A stretch of 64,000 nt of DNA. Source: Polyangiaceae bacterium. GTDB lineage: Bacteria > Myxococcota_A > Polyangia > Polyangiales > Polyangiaceae. Position numbers and translations under genes: made by a program. Each line of letters opens with the position of its first letter. The first letter of the stretch is position 1. The notes below the pieces were generated by a model. That model was given only the letters and a program-made list of their open reading frames with translations. It had not been told where the DNA came from and ran no database searches. Where the stretch lies: positions 434,001-498,000 of the forward strand of contig JACKEA010000002.1 in NCBI GenBank assembly GCA_020633235.1, written 5' to 3'. Shown one piece after another: positions 8,697 through 16,734 of the stretch.

Positions 8697-9512
8697 GTGC
8701 AACAAGCCGGATTTACCCAGCAGCCCTGTTCCAAGTGCGGAACTGTCGTGTGGATCCCCCAGGCCACCGGCATGGGGATATGTCCGTCCTGCCATACTCA
8801 GAACACGCTCGCGGGCGGTGCGCCGCAAGCCGCAGCCCCGCAGCAGTACCCCGGCATGCCCAACATGGGCGCGGCCAGCGGCGGCGGCTTCCCGGTCGGG
8901 CGCATGATCGCCGGCGTGGGCGGCGCGATCGTGATCGGCGTACTGTCGATCGGCGGCTGGTACGTGAAGTCCTACTTCTTCGGCGGTGGTGGCAAGGGGA
9001 AGATCGGGTACGGCCAGCTCGGCATCGACAAGAGCAAGGCCGACGGCGACAAGATGATCACCAGCGTGTCCGGCCTAGCCACCAAGTGGAAGAAGGACGC
9101 CGTGTGGTGGTCGGTGAACTACCAAGCCGTGCGCGCGGACGGCACCGTGCTGCTCGATAAGGGCGCGGTGGTGGAGTACGTCTCGCCCAGCAAGGTCCAG
9201 AGCGTGAGCAAGAAGCTGCGCGAGGACAGCATCAAGAAGTTCCAGTTCTCCACCGTGGGCGTGGACTTCTCCAAGAAGTGGAACGCCACCAATCAGTGGA
9301 AGAACGTGGTGCCGCCGCCGCCGCCCACCTGCACGCTAAAGCAGGTCACGGCGTCCCTGGCGTCCAAAGGGCTCACCGGCGACAAGACCGTGCGCGTCAC
9401 CTTCGATCCGCAGTTCCAGAACGTGAACGTGCCCACCTGGCACGTGATCGGCGACGATCCGAAGATCGACGCCTACTACTCCATGGCGGACTGCTCCGAG
9501 GTTCCCAAGTAG
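8697..9512 (+). CDS. zinc-ribbon, single-pass membrane protein of unknown function
   Basis: A 271-residue protein. Residues 11-32 hold a CxxC...CxxC zinc ribbon (CSKCG and CPSCH). A Gly/Ala/Pro linker follows, with one membrane segment at about 69-88 (IAGVGGAIVIGVLSIGG) and a roughly 180-residue outer part. The outer part has a hydrophilic domain and two Cys residues (TCTLKQ, ADCSEV) that could form a disulfide. The start is the GTG at 8697, preceded by GGAAGGGAGAG as a ribosome site. No named family is recognised beyond the ribbon. Confidence 0.68.
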   Translation: MQQAGFTQQPCSKCGTVVWIPQATGMGICPSCHTQNTLAGGAPQAAAPQQYPGMPNMGAASGGGFPVGRMIAGVGGAIVIGVLSIGGWYVKSYFFGGGGKGKIGYGQLGIDKSKADGDKMITSVSGLATKWKKDAVWWSVNYQAVRADGTVLLDKGAVVEYVSPSKVQSVSKKLREDSIKKFQFSTVGVDFSKKWNATNQWKNVVPPPPPTCTLKQVTASLASKGLTGDKTVRVTFDPQFQNVNVPTWHVIGDDPKIDAYYSMADCSEVPK

Positions 9513-9514
9513 CT

Positions 9515-10225
9515 CTAACGCCGGGTCCAGGTCGCTGGATCCGGCAGATGACCGATGGTGTTCACGCGGGCGACGCCAACGCGCCCGCGTGAGAACGCCA
9601 TCTCGGACACGCTGGCGTTCTCGAGCATCCAACCGAGCTCCAGCGTCTTTCGGGCGTCGGTGCCAAGGACGACTCCCAAGAGCGCGCCGATGCTGCCCGC
9701 CGACGAGAACGCCGCGACGCGCACCTGGCGGCCACGCGTGAGCTCGGAAAGTGTGCCTTCGATGCGCTCGACGAACGCGGTGTGGCTCTCCACGCCGGGT
9801 ACGGTGCGTCCCTCCGCCCAAGCGTACAGCGCACGCTGGAGCATCTTGTCGAAGGCGCGGCCGCGGGTCCGGCGATCCGCATCGCTGGCGAACACGCGGC
9901 CGAGCTCGGCAAAGCTCTCGTGCTCCGCGGATAGCTCGGGGGCGAGGCCGCGCAGGATTTCTTCCGCAGGATACTCGTCCAAGCCGTCCAGCACTTCGAG
10001 CTCGGGCACGGCCACGCCGTGGGCGACCAGCACCCCACGACACTCGAGGGCGGTGTCGCGCTGCCGCGTGCGCGGACCTGCCACGAAGCGGTCGAAACCC
10101 TGGCCCAGCGCCGCCCAGCGCTGACCCAGGGTCCGACTCTGTCGCCGCCCCAGCTCGCTCAGCCGATCGTAGTCGCCGTCGAGAAACGACGCCTGCGCAT
10201 GGCGCACGAGCAGGAGCTGGCTCAC
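9515..10225 (-). CDS. histidine phosphatase superfamily protein, atypical second His
   Basis: A 236-residue protein. It begins VSQLLLVRHAQASFLDGDYD, the RH(G/A) phosphohistidine motif, and has GQRWAALGQGFDRFVAGPRTRQRDTA, where the substrate-binding Arg sits. In the usual position of the second catalytic His (normally SHGG) it reads AAFSSAGSIGALL, so that His is replaced by Ser; some members of the superfamily have SSGG-type variants. The GTG start at 10225 overlaps the TGA of argG by 4 nt (GTGA). It is the last gene of the five-gene overlap chain. Substrate unknown. Confidence 0.82.
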   Translation of the reverse strand: MSQLLLVRHAQASFLDGDYDRLSELGRRQSRTLGQRWAALGQGFDRFVAGPRTRQRDTALECRGVLVAHGVAVPELEVLDGLDEYPAEEILRGLAPELSAEHESFAELGRVFASDADRRTRGRAFDKMLQRALYAWAEGRTVPGVESHTAFVERIEGTLSELTRGRQVRVAAFSSAGSIGALLGVVLGTDARKTLELGWMLENASVSEMAFSRGRVGVARVNTIGHLPDPATWTRR

Positions 10226-11433
10226 TTCTTCATCTTCTGCCGACGCAGTGCTTCCAGACGGAGGCGAAGCCCCGCCAAGCGGATGAAACCAGTGGCGTCC
10301 CGCTGGTCGTACACCTCGTCCTTTTCGAAGGTGACGAAGTCCTCGCGATAGAGGGAGTTGTCGCTCTTGCGACCGACCACGGTGACGCTGCCCTTGTACA
10401 GCTTCACGCGCACGACGCCGCTCACCACCTCTTGGATCGCGTCCATCATGCTCTGCAGCATCTCGCGTTCCGGCGAGAACCACAGCCCGCGATACACCAA
10501 GCTCGCATACTCCGGGATCAGCCCATCGCGAATGCGGATCTGCTCGCGGTCCAGCGTGATGCTCTCCATCGCCCGGTGCGCCTTGTGCAGCACGGTGCCA
10601 CCGGGCGTCTCGTACACGCCGCGGCTCTTCATGCCGACGTAGCGGCTCTCGACCAGGTCCACGCGGCCCACGCCGTGACGACCGGCGATCTCGTTCATGC
10701 GCGCCAGCAGCGCCACGGGCGCGAAGGACTGGCCGTTGATGCTCACGGGATTGCCCTGCTCGAAGCCGATCTCGAGGTACTCGGGCTCCGCCGGCGCGTC
10801 CTCGGGGTTCTTGCTGAGGATGAACATGTCCTTCGGCGGCTCGTTCCACGGATCTTCGAGGATGCCGCCCTCGAAGGAGAGGTGCAGCAGGTTGCGGTCC
10901 ATGGAGTACGGCTTCTCCGCGGTGGCCGTGATCGGGATCTTGTGCTTCTTCGCGTACTCGATGCAGTCCGTGCGGCTCTTGAGGTCCCACTCGCGCCAGG
11001 GAGCGATCACCTGCACCTCGGGGTCGAAGAACATGGCCCCGAGCTCGAAGCGCACCTGATCGTTGCCTTTGCCGGTGGCGCCGTGGGCGATGGCGTCCGC
11101 GCCCACGTCCTTCACCGTCTTCATCATGCCCTGGATGATGCACGGGCGGGCCAGCGAGGTGCCGAGCAGGTACTCGCCCTCGTACAGGGCGTTGGCCCTG
11201 AGAGACGGGAACACGAAGTCGCGGACGAAGTTCTCGCGCAGGTCCACCTGCACGTACTCCGAAGCACCGGTGTCGCGGGCCTTCTTCTCGAGCCCGTCGA
11301 GCTCCTCCGCTTGGCCGACGTCGGCGCACCAGGCCACGACCTCGGCGTCGTACGTTTCCTTCACCCAGCGCAGGATGACGCTGGTGTCCAACCCGCCGGA
11401 ATAGGCGAGCACGACCTTCTTGATGGGTTTCAC
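10222..11433 (-). CDS. argG: argininosuccinate synthase
   Basis: A 403-residue type 1 argininosuccinate synthase. It makes argininosuccinate from citrulline, aspartate and ATP, the penultimate step of arginine synthesis, in the cytoplasm. The ATP pyrophosphatase loop AYSGGLDTS is at about residue 10, followed by HGATGKGNDQVRFE, GIDx-type Asp/citrulline-binding segments (SMDRNLLHLSFEGG) and GTVLHKAHRAM. The length is normal. It starts with a GTG (VKPIKKVVLAYSGG) overlapping the upstream TGA. No arginine genes such as argH are adjacent; it sits among proteins of other or unknown function. Confidence 0.97.
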   Translation of the reverse strand: MKPIKKVVLAYSGGLDTSVILRWVKETYDAEVVAWCADVGQAEELDGLEKKARDTGASEYVQVDLRENFVRDFVFPSLRANALYEGEYLLGTSLARPCIIQGMMKTVKDVGADAIAHGATGKGNDQVRFELGAMFFDPEVQVIAPWREWDLKSRTDCIEYAKKHKIPITATAEKPYSMDRNLLHLSFEGGILEDPWNEPPKDMFILSKNPEDAPAEPEYLEIGFEQGNPVSINGQSFAPVALLARMNEIAGRHGVGRVDLVESRYVGMKSRGVYETPGGTVLHKAHRAMESITLDREQIRIRDGLIPEYASLVYRGLWFSPEREMLQSMMDAIQEVVSGVVRVKLYKGSVTVVGRKSDNSLYREDFVTFEKDEVYDQRDATGFIRLAGLRLRLEALRRQKMKK

Positions 11434-12236
11434 GGCAGCTCCTTCTCGGGGTCCGACAGGACCTCGCGGAAACGTTTGGCCATTCGGCCCGCCTGATAGC
11501 CGTCGAGGACTCTGTGGTCGAACGCCGCTCCGATGGTGAGCACCGGACGAACGACCACTTTGCCATCCACGGCCATGGGCGCTTCGCGAACCGCGCCGAC
11601 GGTGAGGACCACCGGCGTGCGGGAGGGGGGAAATAGCGGAGCCTGTCCTACCGTCAAGCCGAAACCGGCGACGTTGGTGATCATTGCCGATCCGAAGGCG
11701 TCGTAGGGCACGCCCACGGAGGACAGGTTCAGACCGATGTCGTAGGTCAGGCGCTCCGCAGCGCGCATCGCGATGCGCATTGCCAGCGGCGGCAGGCGCG
11801 ACAGCATGGAGGCGGATTTCTGGGTGGGGTCGTCCTTCTTGGTGCGGATCCGCTCCGCGCGGCGGCCCAGAGCCTCGGCGATCTCCGGCACGCGCATGCG
11901 ATCCACCCCGGTCAACTTGGCGCCAGCGAGGTTCTCGCCTTCATCGAACGCCACCTGGAAGAAGACGTCGATGCTGTCCCGCACGTAGAGGCGCCCCCGG
12001 CGCACGATGGCGTTCACCTCCGGACGCTCGGCGATGGCCACGGCCACGGCCTTGCCGATGACATGCGTCAGGGTCACCCGCTGGCCGCTCTCGGCGCGTT
12101 GCCGCTCGACGTAGGCCATGGCGTTCTCCGCATCGACGTCCAGGACGCCGTACACGGTCGGGTCGCGCGGCGCGTTCCAGGCGTGGATCGCCATGGATCG
12201 CCATTCGGGCACGTCACGGAGGCGGCGGAAGCTCAC
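11430..12236 (-). CDS. stand-alone 2-oxoacid dehydrogenase acyltransferase-type catalytic domain
   Basis: A 268-residue protein that is entirely the catalytic (chloramphenicol-acetyltransferase-like) domain of E2 acyltransferases. The active-site motif DHRVLDGYQAGRM is at the C-terminal end, with SAMITNVAGFGL and the LTHVIGKAVAVAIAERPEVNA helix. There is no lipoyl domain and no E3-binding domain, and the N-terminus starts directly at VSFRRLRDVPEWRSM. So it is not a normal E2, and its acyl donor and acceptor are unknown. The GTG start at 12236 overlaps the upstream TGA, and the gene end overlaps argG. Confidence 0.85.
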   Translation of the reverse strand: MSFRRLRDVPEWRSMAIHAWNAPRDPTVYGVLDVDAENAMAYVERQRAESGQRVTLTHVIGKAVAVAIAERPEVNAIVRRGRLYVRDSIDVFFQVAFDEGENLAGAKLTGVDRMRVPEIAEALGRRAERIRTKKDDPTQKSASMLSRLPPLAMRIAMRAAERLTYDIGLNLSSVGVPYDAFGSAMITNVAGFGLTVGQAPLFPPSRTPVVLTVGAVREAPMAVDGKVVVRPVLTIGAAFDHRVLDGYQAGRMAKRFREVLSDPEKELP

Positions 12237-12760
12237 GGCGGCGGAGCAAAGCCGCGCTTTTGAGCGGCCGCAAGGGCTTGTTCGACGTCGGCCTCGGACA
12301 GCACTCCAAAGCGCCGAAACGTCTCCACTCCGAACGCGTCCACCACCACCAGGGTCGGCACGCGGTCGATCAAGCCGAAGGGGCCGGGCTGACCGCTGCC
12401 CCACTCGTCGGCCATGGCGATGGGGTACGACAGCCCCAGGGCGGAACCGAAGGCGTCGGCCATCACCGAGTACTTCGGCGCCTCGAGCACGATGGCCGCG
12501 CCGTTGGCCCGCGGCTTGTGACGCCGGAGCACGGTGTCGAGGCGCTTGGCCATCAACTGACTCGCGAGATCGAAGGTCGTCACGAACAAGAGGGCCGTGG
12601 CGCGTCCCCGAGTGGTGTCCGTCGACAGCTCGTCTCCCGTGGTGGTGGTGTACACGAACCCCACCGGGGTTCCGCCAGCCTGCGCTTCGGGAGCTCGGGC
12701 GGGCGGCTCACCCCCGCAGCCGGCGACCAGCGCGAGGACGCAAAACAGGCGCCACTTCAC
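12233..12760 (-). CDS. lipoprotein with a thioredoxin-like fold
   Basis: A 175-residue exported protein with the signal VKWRLFCVLALVAGCGG (lipid Cys at 15). The body resembles AhpC/TSA-thioredoxin-type proteins: ATALLFVTTFDLASQLMAKRL in the usual active-site helix region, and GLIDRVPTLVVVDAFGVETFRRFG (a cis-Pro-like VPT) near the end. The CxxC of thioredoxin is missing, so redox catalysis is doubtful. The GTG start overlaps the preceding gene, and the end overlaps the acyltransferase gene. Confidence 0.68.
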   Translation of the reverse strand: MKWRLFCVLALVAGCGGEPPARAPEAQAGGTPVGFVYTTTTGDELSTDTTRGRATALLFVTTFDLASQLMAKRLDTVLRRHKPRANGAAIVLEAPKYSVMADAFGSALGLSYPIAMADEWGSGQPGPFGLIDRVPTLVVVDAFGVETFRRFGVLSEADVEQALAAAQKRGFAPPP

Positions 12761-13422
12761 GGGACGGCCGGGGCGGGCCCCACGAGCGGCCCGAACAGGT
12801 CCGCGAACACCTTGAGGGCCTCCGGCAGGGCGCGGCCGCTGCGCTTGTGGGCCAGCACCGTCACCGCCAGCTCGTCCACCAACGCCTTGAGGGGCGCCGT
12901 CTCCAACAACGCACCCAAGAGCACCTGTCCGGGGCGCGGCGCGGCGTCTTGCTGCACGATGGGATCGTGCCGCACCCAGGTGAAGCCCTCGCTGGGTCGA
13001 TAGCCGCAGGCGAGCACCTGCACGAAGTCGAGATAGAGCGGCCACACCACGGTGGCCACTCGCGTGCCGTCCCCTGCCCTGCCCGACAGTCCACGAGGAT
13101 CCGTTCGCGGCAGCGCCAGCTCTTCGTCCGGGCCGATGGCCGCGGTGATGCGCTGGCGCCGCTCCGGGTCCGACTCCACCGCGAGCAGCGGGGCGTACAC
13201 CGCGATGCGCGGAACGCCCAGGCTCGGGGCGTCGTTCTCCAGCGCCAAGAGCCAGCGATCGCGATCCTCGGCGTCGAGATCCTCGTACGCCATGGCCGCC
13301 GCCAACGCTGCTTCGGCGTCCGTCGCCATGGCGCCGAGCCACTCTCGCCAAGCGGCAGCGACGCGCGCGTCCACACCGGCGGACTCCGCGAGGAGCTCGG
13401 GCTGACTGGGCACGCGCGTCAT
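12757..13422 (-). CDS. hypothetical protein, first gene of the argG overlap operon
   Basis: A 221-residue soluble, acidic-to-neutral protein starting MTRVPSQPELLAESAGVDARV. It has no signal, membrane segment or recognised motif. There is an Asp/Glu-rich helix region (AMAYEDLDAEDRDRWLLAL) and a repeated leucine-rich pattern at the C-terminus. The ATG start at 13422 is the only ATG start in the operon. Its stop overlaps the next gene by GTGA. Confidence 0.65.
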   Translation of the reverse strand: MTRVPSQPELLAESAGVDARVAAAWREWLGAMATDAEAALAAAMAYEDLDAEDRDRWLLALENDAPSLGVPRIAVYAPLLAVESDPERRQRITAAIGPDEELALPRTDPRGLSGRAGDGTRVATVVWPLYLDFVQVLACGYRPSEGFTWVRHDPIVQQDAAPRPGQVLLGALLETAPLKALVDELAVTVLAHKRSGRALPEALKVFADLFGPLVGPAPAVP

Positions 13423-13468
13423 GACAGCGGCAAGCTAGAGGATCACACGAGACCCTGCAACGGTGTCG

Positions 13469-13711
13469 TCAATCCGAGACCACCATGGCGTCGAGCTCCC
13501 GCGCGAGATCGGCGAGCACTTCGTCGAGCTCTCGAGCTCGACTCTCGTGCGCGGCAATCACCAAATCGCCGCCGCGCTCCGCAAACAGGGCGCCGAGTCC
13601 CTCGCTCGCCTCGAACACGCCCTTGACGAACACGACGTCCCGCGGACGCACGCGCACACTGCGCGTTATCAAGTCGGAATCCAGCAGCGGAGCGACCGGC
13701 ATGTTTGGCAT
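13469..13711 (-). CDS. small DUF4911-like protein
   Basis: An 80-residue protein starting MPNMPVAPLLDSDLIT. The core VVFVKGVFEASEGLGALF followed by GGDLVIAAHESRARELDEVL resembles the small DUF4911 family of Deltaproteobacteria and Myxococcota, which is uncharacterised. A second ATG nine bases downstream is an alternative start. It is divergent from the acidic-protein gene, with only 26 bp between the start codons, so the promoters must overlap. Confidence 0.6.
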   Translation of the reverse strand: MPNMPVAPLLDSDLITRSVRVRPRDVVFVKGVFEASEGLGALFAERGGDLVIAAHESRARELDEVLADLARELDAMVVSD

Positions 13712-13737
13712 GATATAGCGAGAGCGCGGACAAACCC

Positions 13738-15078
13738 ATGCAACGACTGACGATTCCCCGTGATTCCGACCTGCCCGCCGATCTGCCTCCGCTGGATTTG
13801 GATGATGAGGCGGGTGGCGATGGTCCGGTCGGCGATGACATCGAAACTCTGATCGACATTGCTGACGACGCGAGCATCGACCTCGACGACGAAGAAGCCG
13901 CTGATTTGGACGTGGGCTTGGAGCTGGGCGAGCCGGAAGGCGAAGACAATGAGCCCGAAGGCGAGCTGGTGCTGGATATCGCCTCGCTGCTGAGCATCGA
14001 CGAGGAGGAAACCCGCGACGACGACGATACCGCCGGGCCCGTCGGTTTCGATCCCTCCGCGGGACTGAGCGAGCCCGTCGACGACGCTTCCACGAGCGAT
14101 GACGCTCTGGGGGTGGATGACGAAGAATCCCTGGTGTCCGACGAGCTTCCGGGCATGGACGCCGACGCCGAGGGTGACTTCGAAGAACCGAGCTGGGCAG
14201 AGCTCGACAGCGTGGGCGACGAAGAACCCCCTCCCCTGGCCGAAGTGACATGGGTCGCGCTTGACCTGGCGAAGCACGATGCCATCGCGATGGACGCGGC
14301 GGGCGGACGCGCCCTGCTCGCTTCCGACAGCGGCGTGCGTTGGGTGGACCGCGAGGGATCGCTGATCGGCGAGATCGCTCTGGACGAACACTGCGTGGAC
14401 GTCGTCGCCGCCAACGATGCCGGCACCAGCGCGCTGGTCGCCACCGTGCGCGGCACGCTGCTGTTGGTGCGCTGCGACGGCGTCGAAACCGTCGAGTTCG
14501 CCGCACCGCGGGAACCTTCGCTGGCCGTAGTGGGGCGCGAGGGCGACACCTTGCTCGCGCTGATCGCGGGGCAGCTCCACGCAGGCGCTGGATCCACGCT
14601 CGCGACCACCACCGTGGAAGGCATCGCCCTCGCGCGCCACGCCCGCGTCGTGCTCTCGGAAGCTGGCGTGTGGCGCCATCGGTGGTGGCCGCTGTCGGCG
14701 GACGCCGCGCGCGTGGCCAAGGACCCGGAACCCAGCTTCGCGGCGCGCGGAGACGTGGTGGTGCTGGGCAGCCGCGAGCGCGGCGCGCTGGTGAGCCGCG
14801 ATGGCGGCGCGAGCTTCGACAGCGTGCCGGGAACGGCAGGCACCGTCGCCGCGCTGGTCACCGAGGCCGCGGTGTTCTTGAGCGTCGCGAGCCCGCTGGA
14901 TGGCTCCTGCCGCATCGTGCGGGTGGATCCCACGAGCCTGAGCGCGGAAACCGTGGCGGAGCTGGGACCGGACCCCGACGCGGAGGATGACGAGCCGGTC
15001 GCCCGCACCTTGGCCTGGGATGGGGATATCCTGTGGATCCACGGATGCCGCGGGCTCTTGGCCTTGGCACCGAGCTGA
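13738..15078 (+). CDS. acidic-N-terminus protein with a propeller-like C-terminal half
   Basis: A 446-residue cytoplasmic protein. Residues 1-165 are extremely acidic and low-complexity (DLDDEEAADLDVGLELG, EEETRDDDD). Residues 170-446 contain repeated short strands with WVDREGSLIG, ALVSRDGGASFDSVPG and ILWIHGCRGLLAL, resembling the blades of a beta-propeller of the photosystem-stability/BNR kind. There is no signal peptide. The stop is 4 nt before the TTG start of the HEAT/TPR gene, so the two are probably one operon. I do not recognise a named family. Confidence 0.68.
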   Translation: MQRLTIPRDSDLPADLPPLDLDDEAGGDGPVGDDIETLIDIADDASIDLDDEEAADLDVGLELGEPEGEDNEPEGELVLDIASLLSIDEEETRDDDDTAGPVGFDPSAGLSEPVDDASTSDDALGVDDEESLVSDELPGMDADAEGDFEEPSWAELDSVGDEEPPPLAEVTWVALDLAKHDAIAMDAAGGRALLASDSGVRWVDREGSLIGEIALDEHCVDVVAANDAGTSALVATVRGTLLLVRCDGVETVEFAAPREPSLAVVGREGDTLLALIAGQLHAGAGSTLATTTVEGIALARHARVVLSEAGVWRHRWWPLSADAARVAKDPEPSFAARGDVVVLGSRERGALVSRDGGASFDSVPGTAGTVAALVTEAAVFLSVASPLDGSCRIVRVDPTSLSAETVAELGPDPDAEDDEPVARTLAWDGDILWIHGCRGLLALAPS

Positions 15079-15081
15079 CAC

Positions 15082-16734
15082 TTGGAAGAACTGTATCGAC
15101 GCGTGGAGTCCGGACTGCTCGCGGGGGATGCCCCCGACGCGGAGCTCTCCGACGTCGTCGACGATTTCCTCCTGCGCGTGGTTCGGGAGCTCGGGCCGCG
15201 GCTCGCGCGCGCCGCACCGGCGGTGCCCGTCGCGGCGTCGCAGTCGAGCCGCTCGATGGAAGCAGCCATCGTCGCGGCTCGCGTACGCCGACAAGCGCTG
15301 GCGGCCAGCAGTGACGTGAGCACGCTGTGGGCCACCGCTCGCGGCGGCACCTTGCTCGAACGCCGCGCCGCGCTTCAACGCCTCGCCGCGCTCGACTGCG
15401 ACGACATCGACTTGGACTCCCTGGAGCTGGAAGCGGAGCTCGAGCGCGATCGCCAGCTCGCGGGTGCGCGCTCGGCAGGCCGTGAGACGCGCGCCGCAGA
15501 AGCCACCATCGAGCGCTTCGCCGTTGAAGCGATGCGCACGCTGGACGGCGTGCGCGGAGGTGATCCTTTCTTGGATCTCGATCCCCACGAGCGCGCGCGG
15601 CTGATGCTGCACCTGCGTGCCGCCCCTGACAGAGTGGTCGCCTTCGTCTGCGATCGCCTGCAGCAGTTGCTCGACGGGGGCAACACCATGGATGCGTGCG
15701 ATCGCCTGGCGGCCCTGCGGCCCGCGGCGGATCGGCGCACCTTGCCGGTGCTCGCCGCGGCGCTGCTCGACGACCCGCGCAGCGAGGTGCGCGCCGAAGC
15801 GGCTCGCGCCGTCGCGCGCATCGACGATCGTCGCGTACCACTGTTGCTCTCGGCAGCGTCCGCCCGCGCTTCGGACGTGGGGGAGCGGCTGGCGCTGGCG
15901 GAGGCCCTCGGCATCTGGGGCGACATGCGCGGGAGCGACATCGTGCGAGAGTGCTTGGCGGATCCCCGGGAGGGCCTCCGGATCTTCGCCCTGGAGGCGT
16001 TGTACGACCCGAGCCTGGCGGAGCTGGCGATGGCTTCCGCGCGTTCGGAGAGCCCCGACGAACAGCGCGCAGCGTTGCGCGCCGTGGGGCGCGCCGGAGA
16101 CGAGCGCGCGCTGCCTTGGCTCGACGAGTTGCTCGACTCGAAGGCCGTGGCTCGGGACGCGCGCGCCGCCCAGAGCGCCATCCTGGCGCGCATCGAGATG
16201 CGCGGCGAGGTTGCCGACGAGCTGGCGGAGCGGACCCGGCGCGCGGCCCCCAAGGTGACGGCGCTCACGCGGGAGCTCGGCGCTCCGCCCACCAAGCGTC
16301 ATCGCTTCGCGGCCTGGCTCCTCATGCTGCGCGCGGTGCTCGCGCGTCTCGTGGGTCTGCGCGAGACCGCCAGCAGCCTGTGCGAGCGCGCGCTGGCGGC
16401 CGATCCCGGCTGGTACCGACCGGCGCTGTATCAAGGCCGGCTGTGGCTGTCGTCCGGCGACCGGAGCCGCGCCGTCGCGGCCTTTCGCCGCGCGCTCGGC
16501 ATCGCTCCCGAGACGCTCGCGACAAACGCCGACGTGATGACCGCCATCACGACCACCTACTTGGCACGCACCGACGAGCTGTTGCGCGCCGAACGCGTGG
16601 AAGCGGCCCGCGCCTTGGTCGACGAGCTCATGTTCCTGGATCTCTCCAGCGTCCCGGCCCACGTGCGCCACGCCGCCCGTCGCCGTCGCCGTCGCATGGC
16701 GATCGCATCGCTGCCCGGGGAGAGCCAGTCGTGA
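15082..16734 (+). CDS. HEAT-repeat and TPR protein
   Basis: A 550-residue helical-repeat protein. About residues 205-350 show PBS/HEAT-type units (DPRSEVRAEAARAVARIDDR, ERLALAEALGIWGDM, LRIFALEALYDPSLAEL). Residues 430-490 show TPR-like helices (ASSLCERALAADPGWYRPAL, DRSRAVAAFRRALGIAPE). Such proteins are protein-binding scaffolds. The ORF opens with a TTG at 15082 right after the previous stop; a GTG about seven codons on is an alternative. The end overlaps the next gene by GTGA. Confidence 0.72.
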   Translation: MEELYRRVESGLLAGDAPDAELSDVVDDFLLRVVRELGPRLARAAPAVPVAASQSSRSMEAAIVAARVRRQALAASSDVSTLWATARGGTLLERRAALQRLAALDCDDIDLDSLELEAELERDRQLAGARSAGRETRAAEATIERFAVEAMRTLDGVRGGDPFLDLDPHERARLMLHLRAAPDRVVAFVCDRLQQLLDGGNTMDACDRLAALRPAADRRTLPVLAAALLDDPRSEVRAEAARAVARIDDRRVPLLLSAASARASDVGERLALAEALGIWGDMRGSDIVRECLADPREGLRIFALEALYDPSLAELAMASARSESPDEQRAALRAVGRAGDERALPWLDELLDSKAVARDARAAQSAILARIEMRGEVADELAERTRRAAPKVTALTRELGAPPTKRHRFAAWLLMLRAVLARLVGLRETASSLCERALAADPGWYRPALYQGRLWLSSGDRSRAVAAFRRALGIAPETLATNADVMTAITTTYLARTDELLRAERVEAARALVDELMFLDLSSVPAHVRHAARRRRRRMAIASLPGESQS

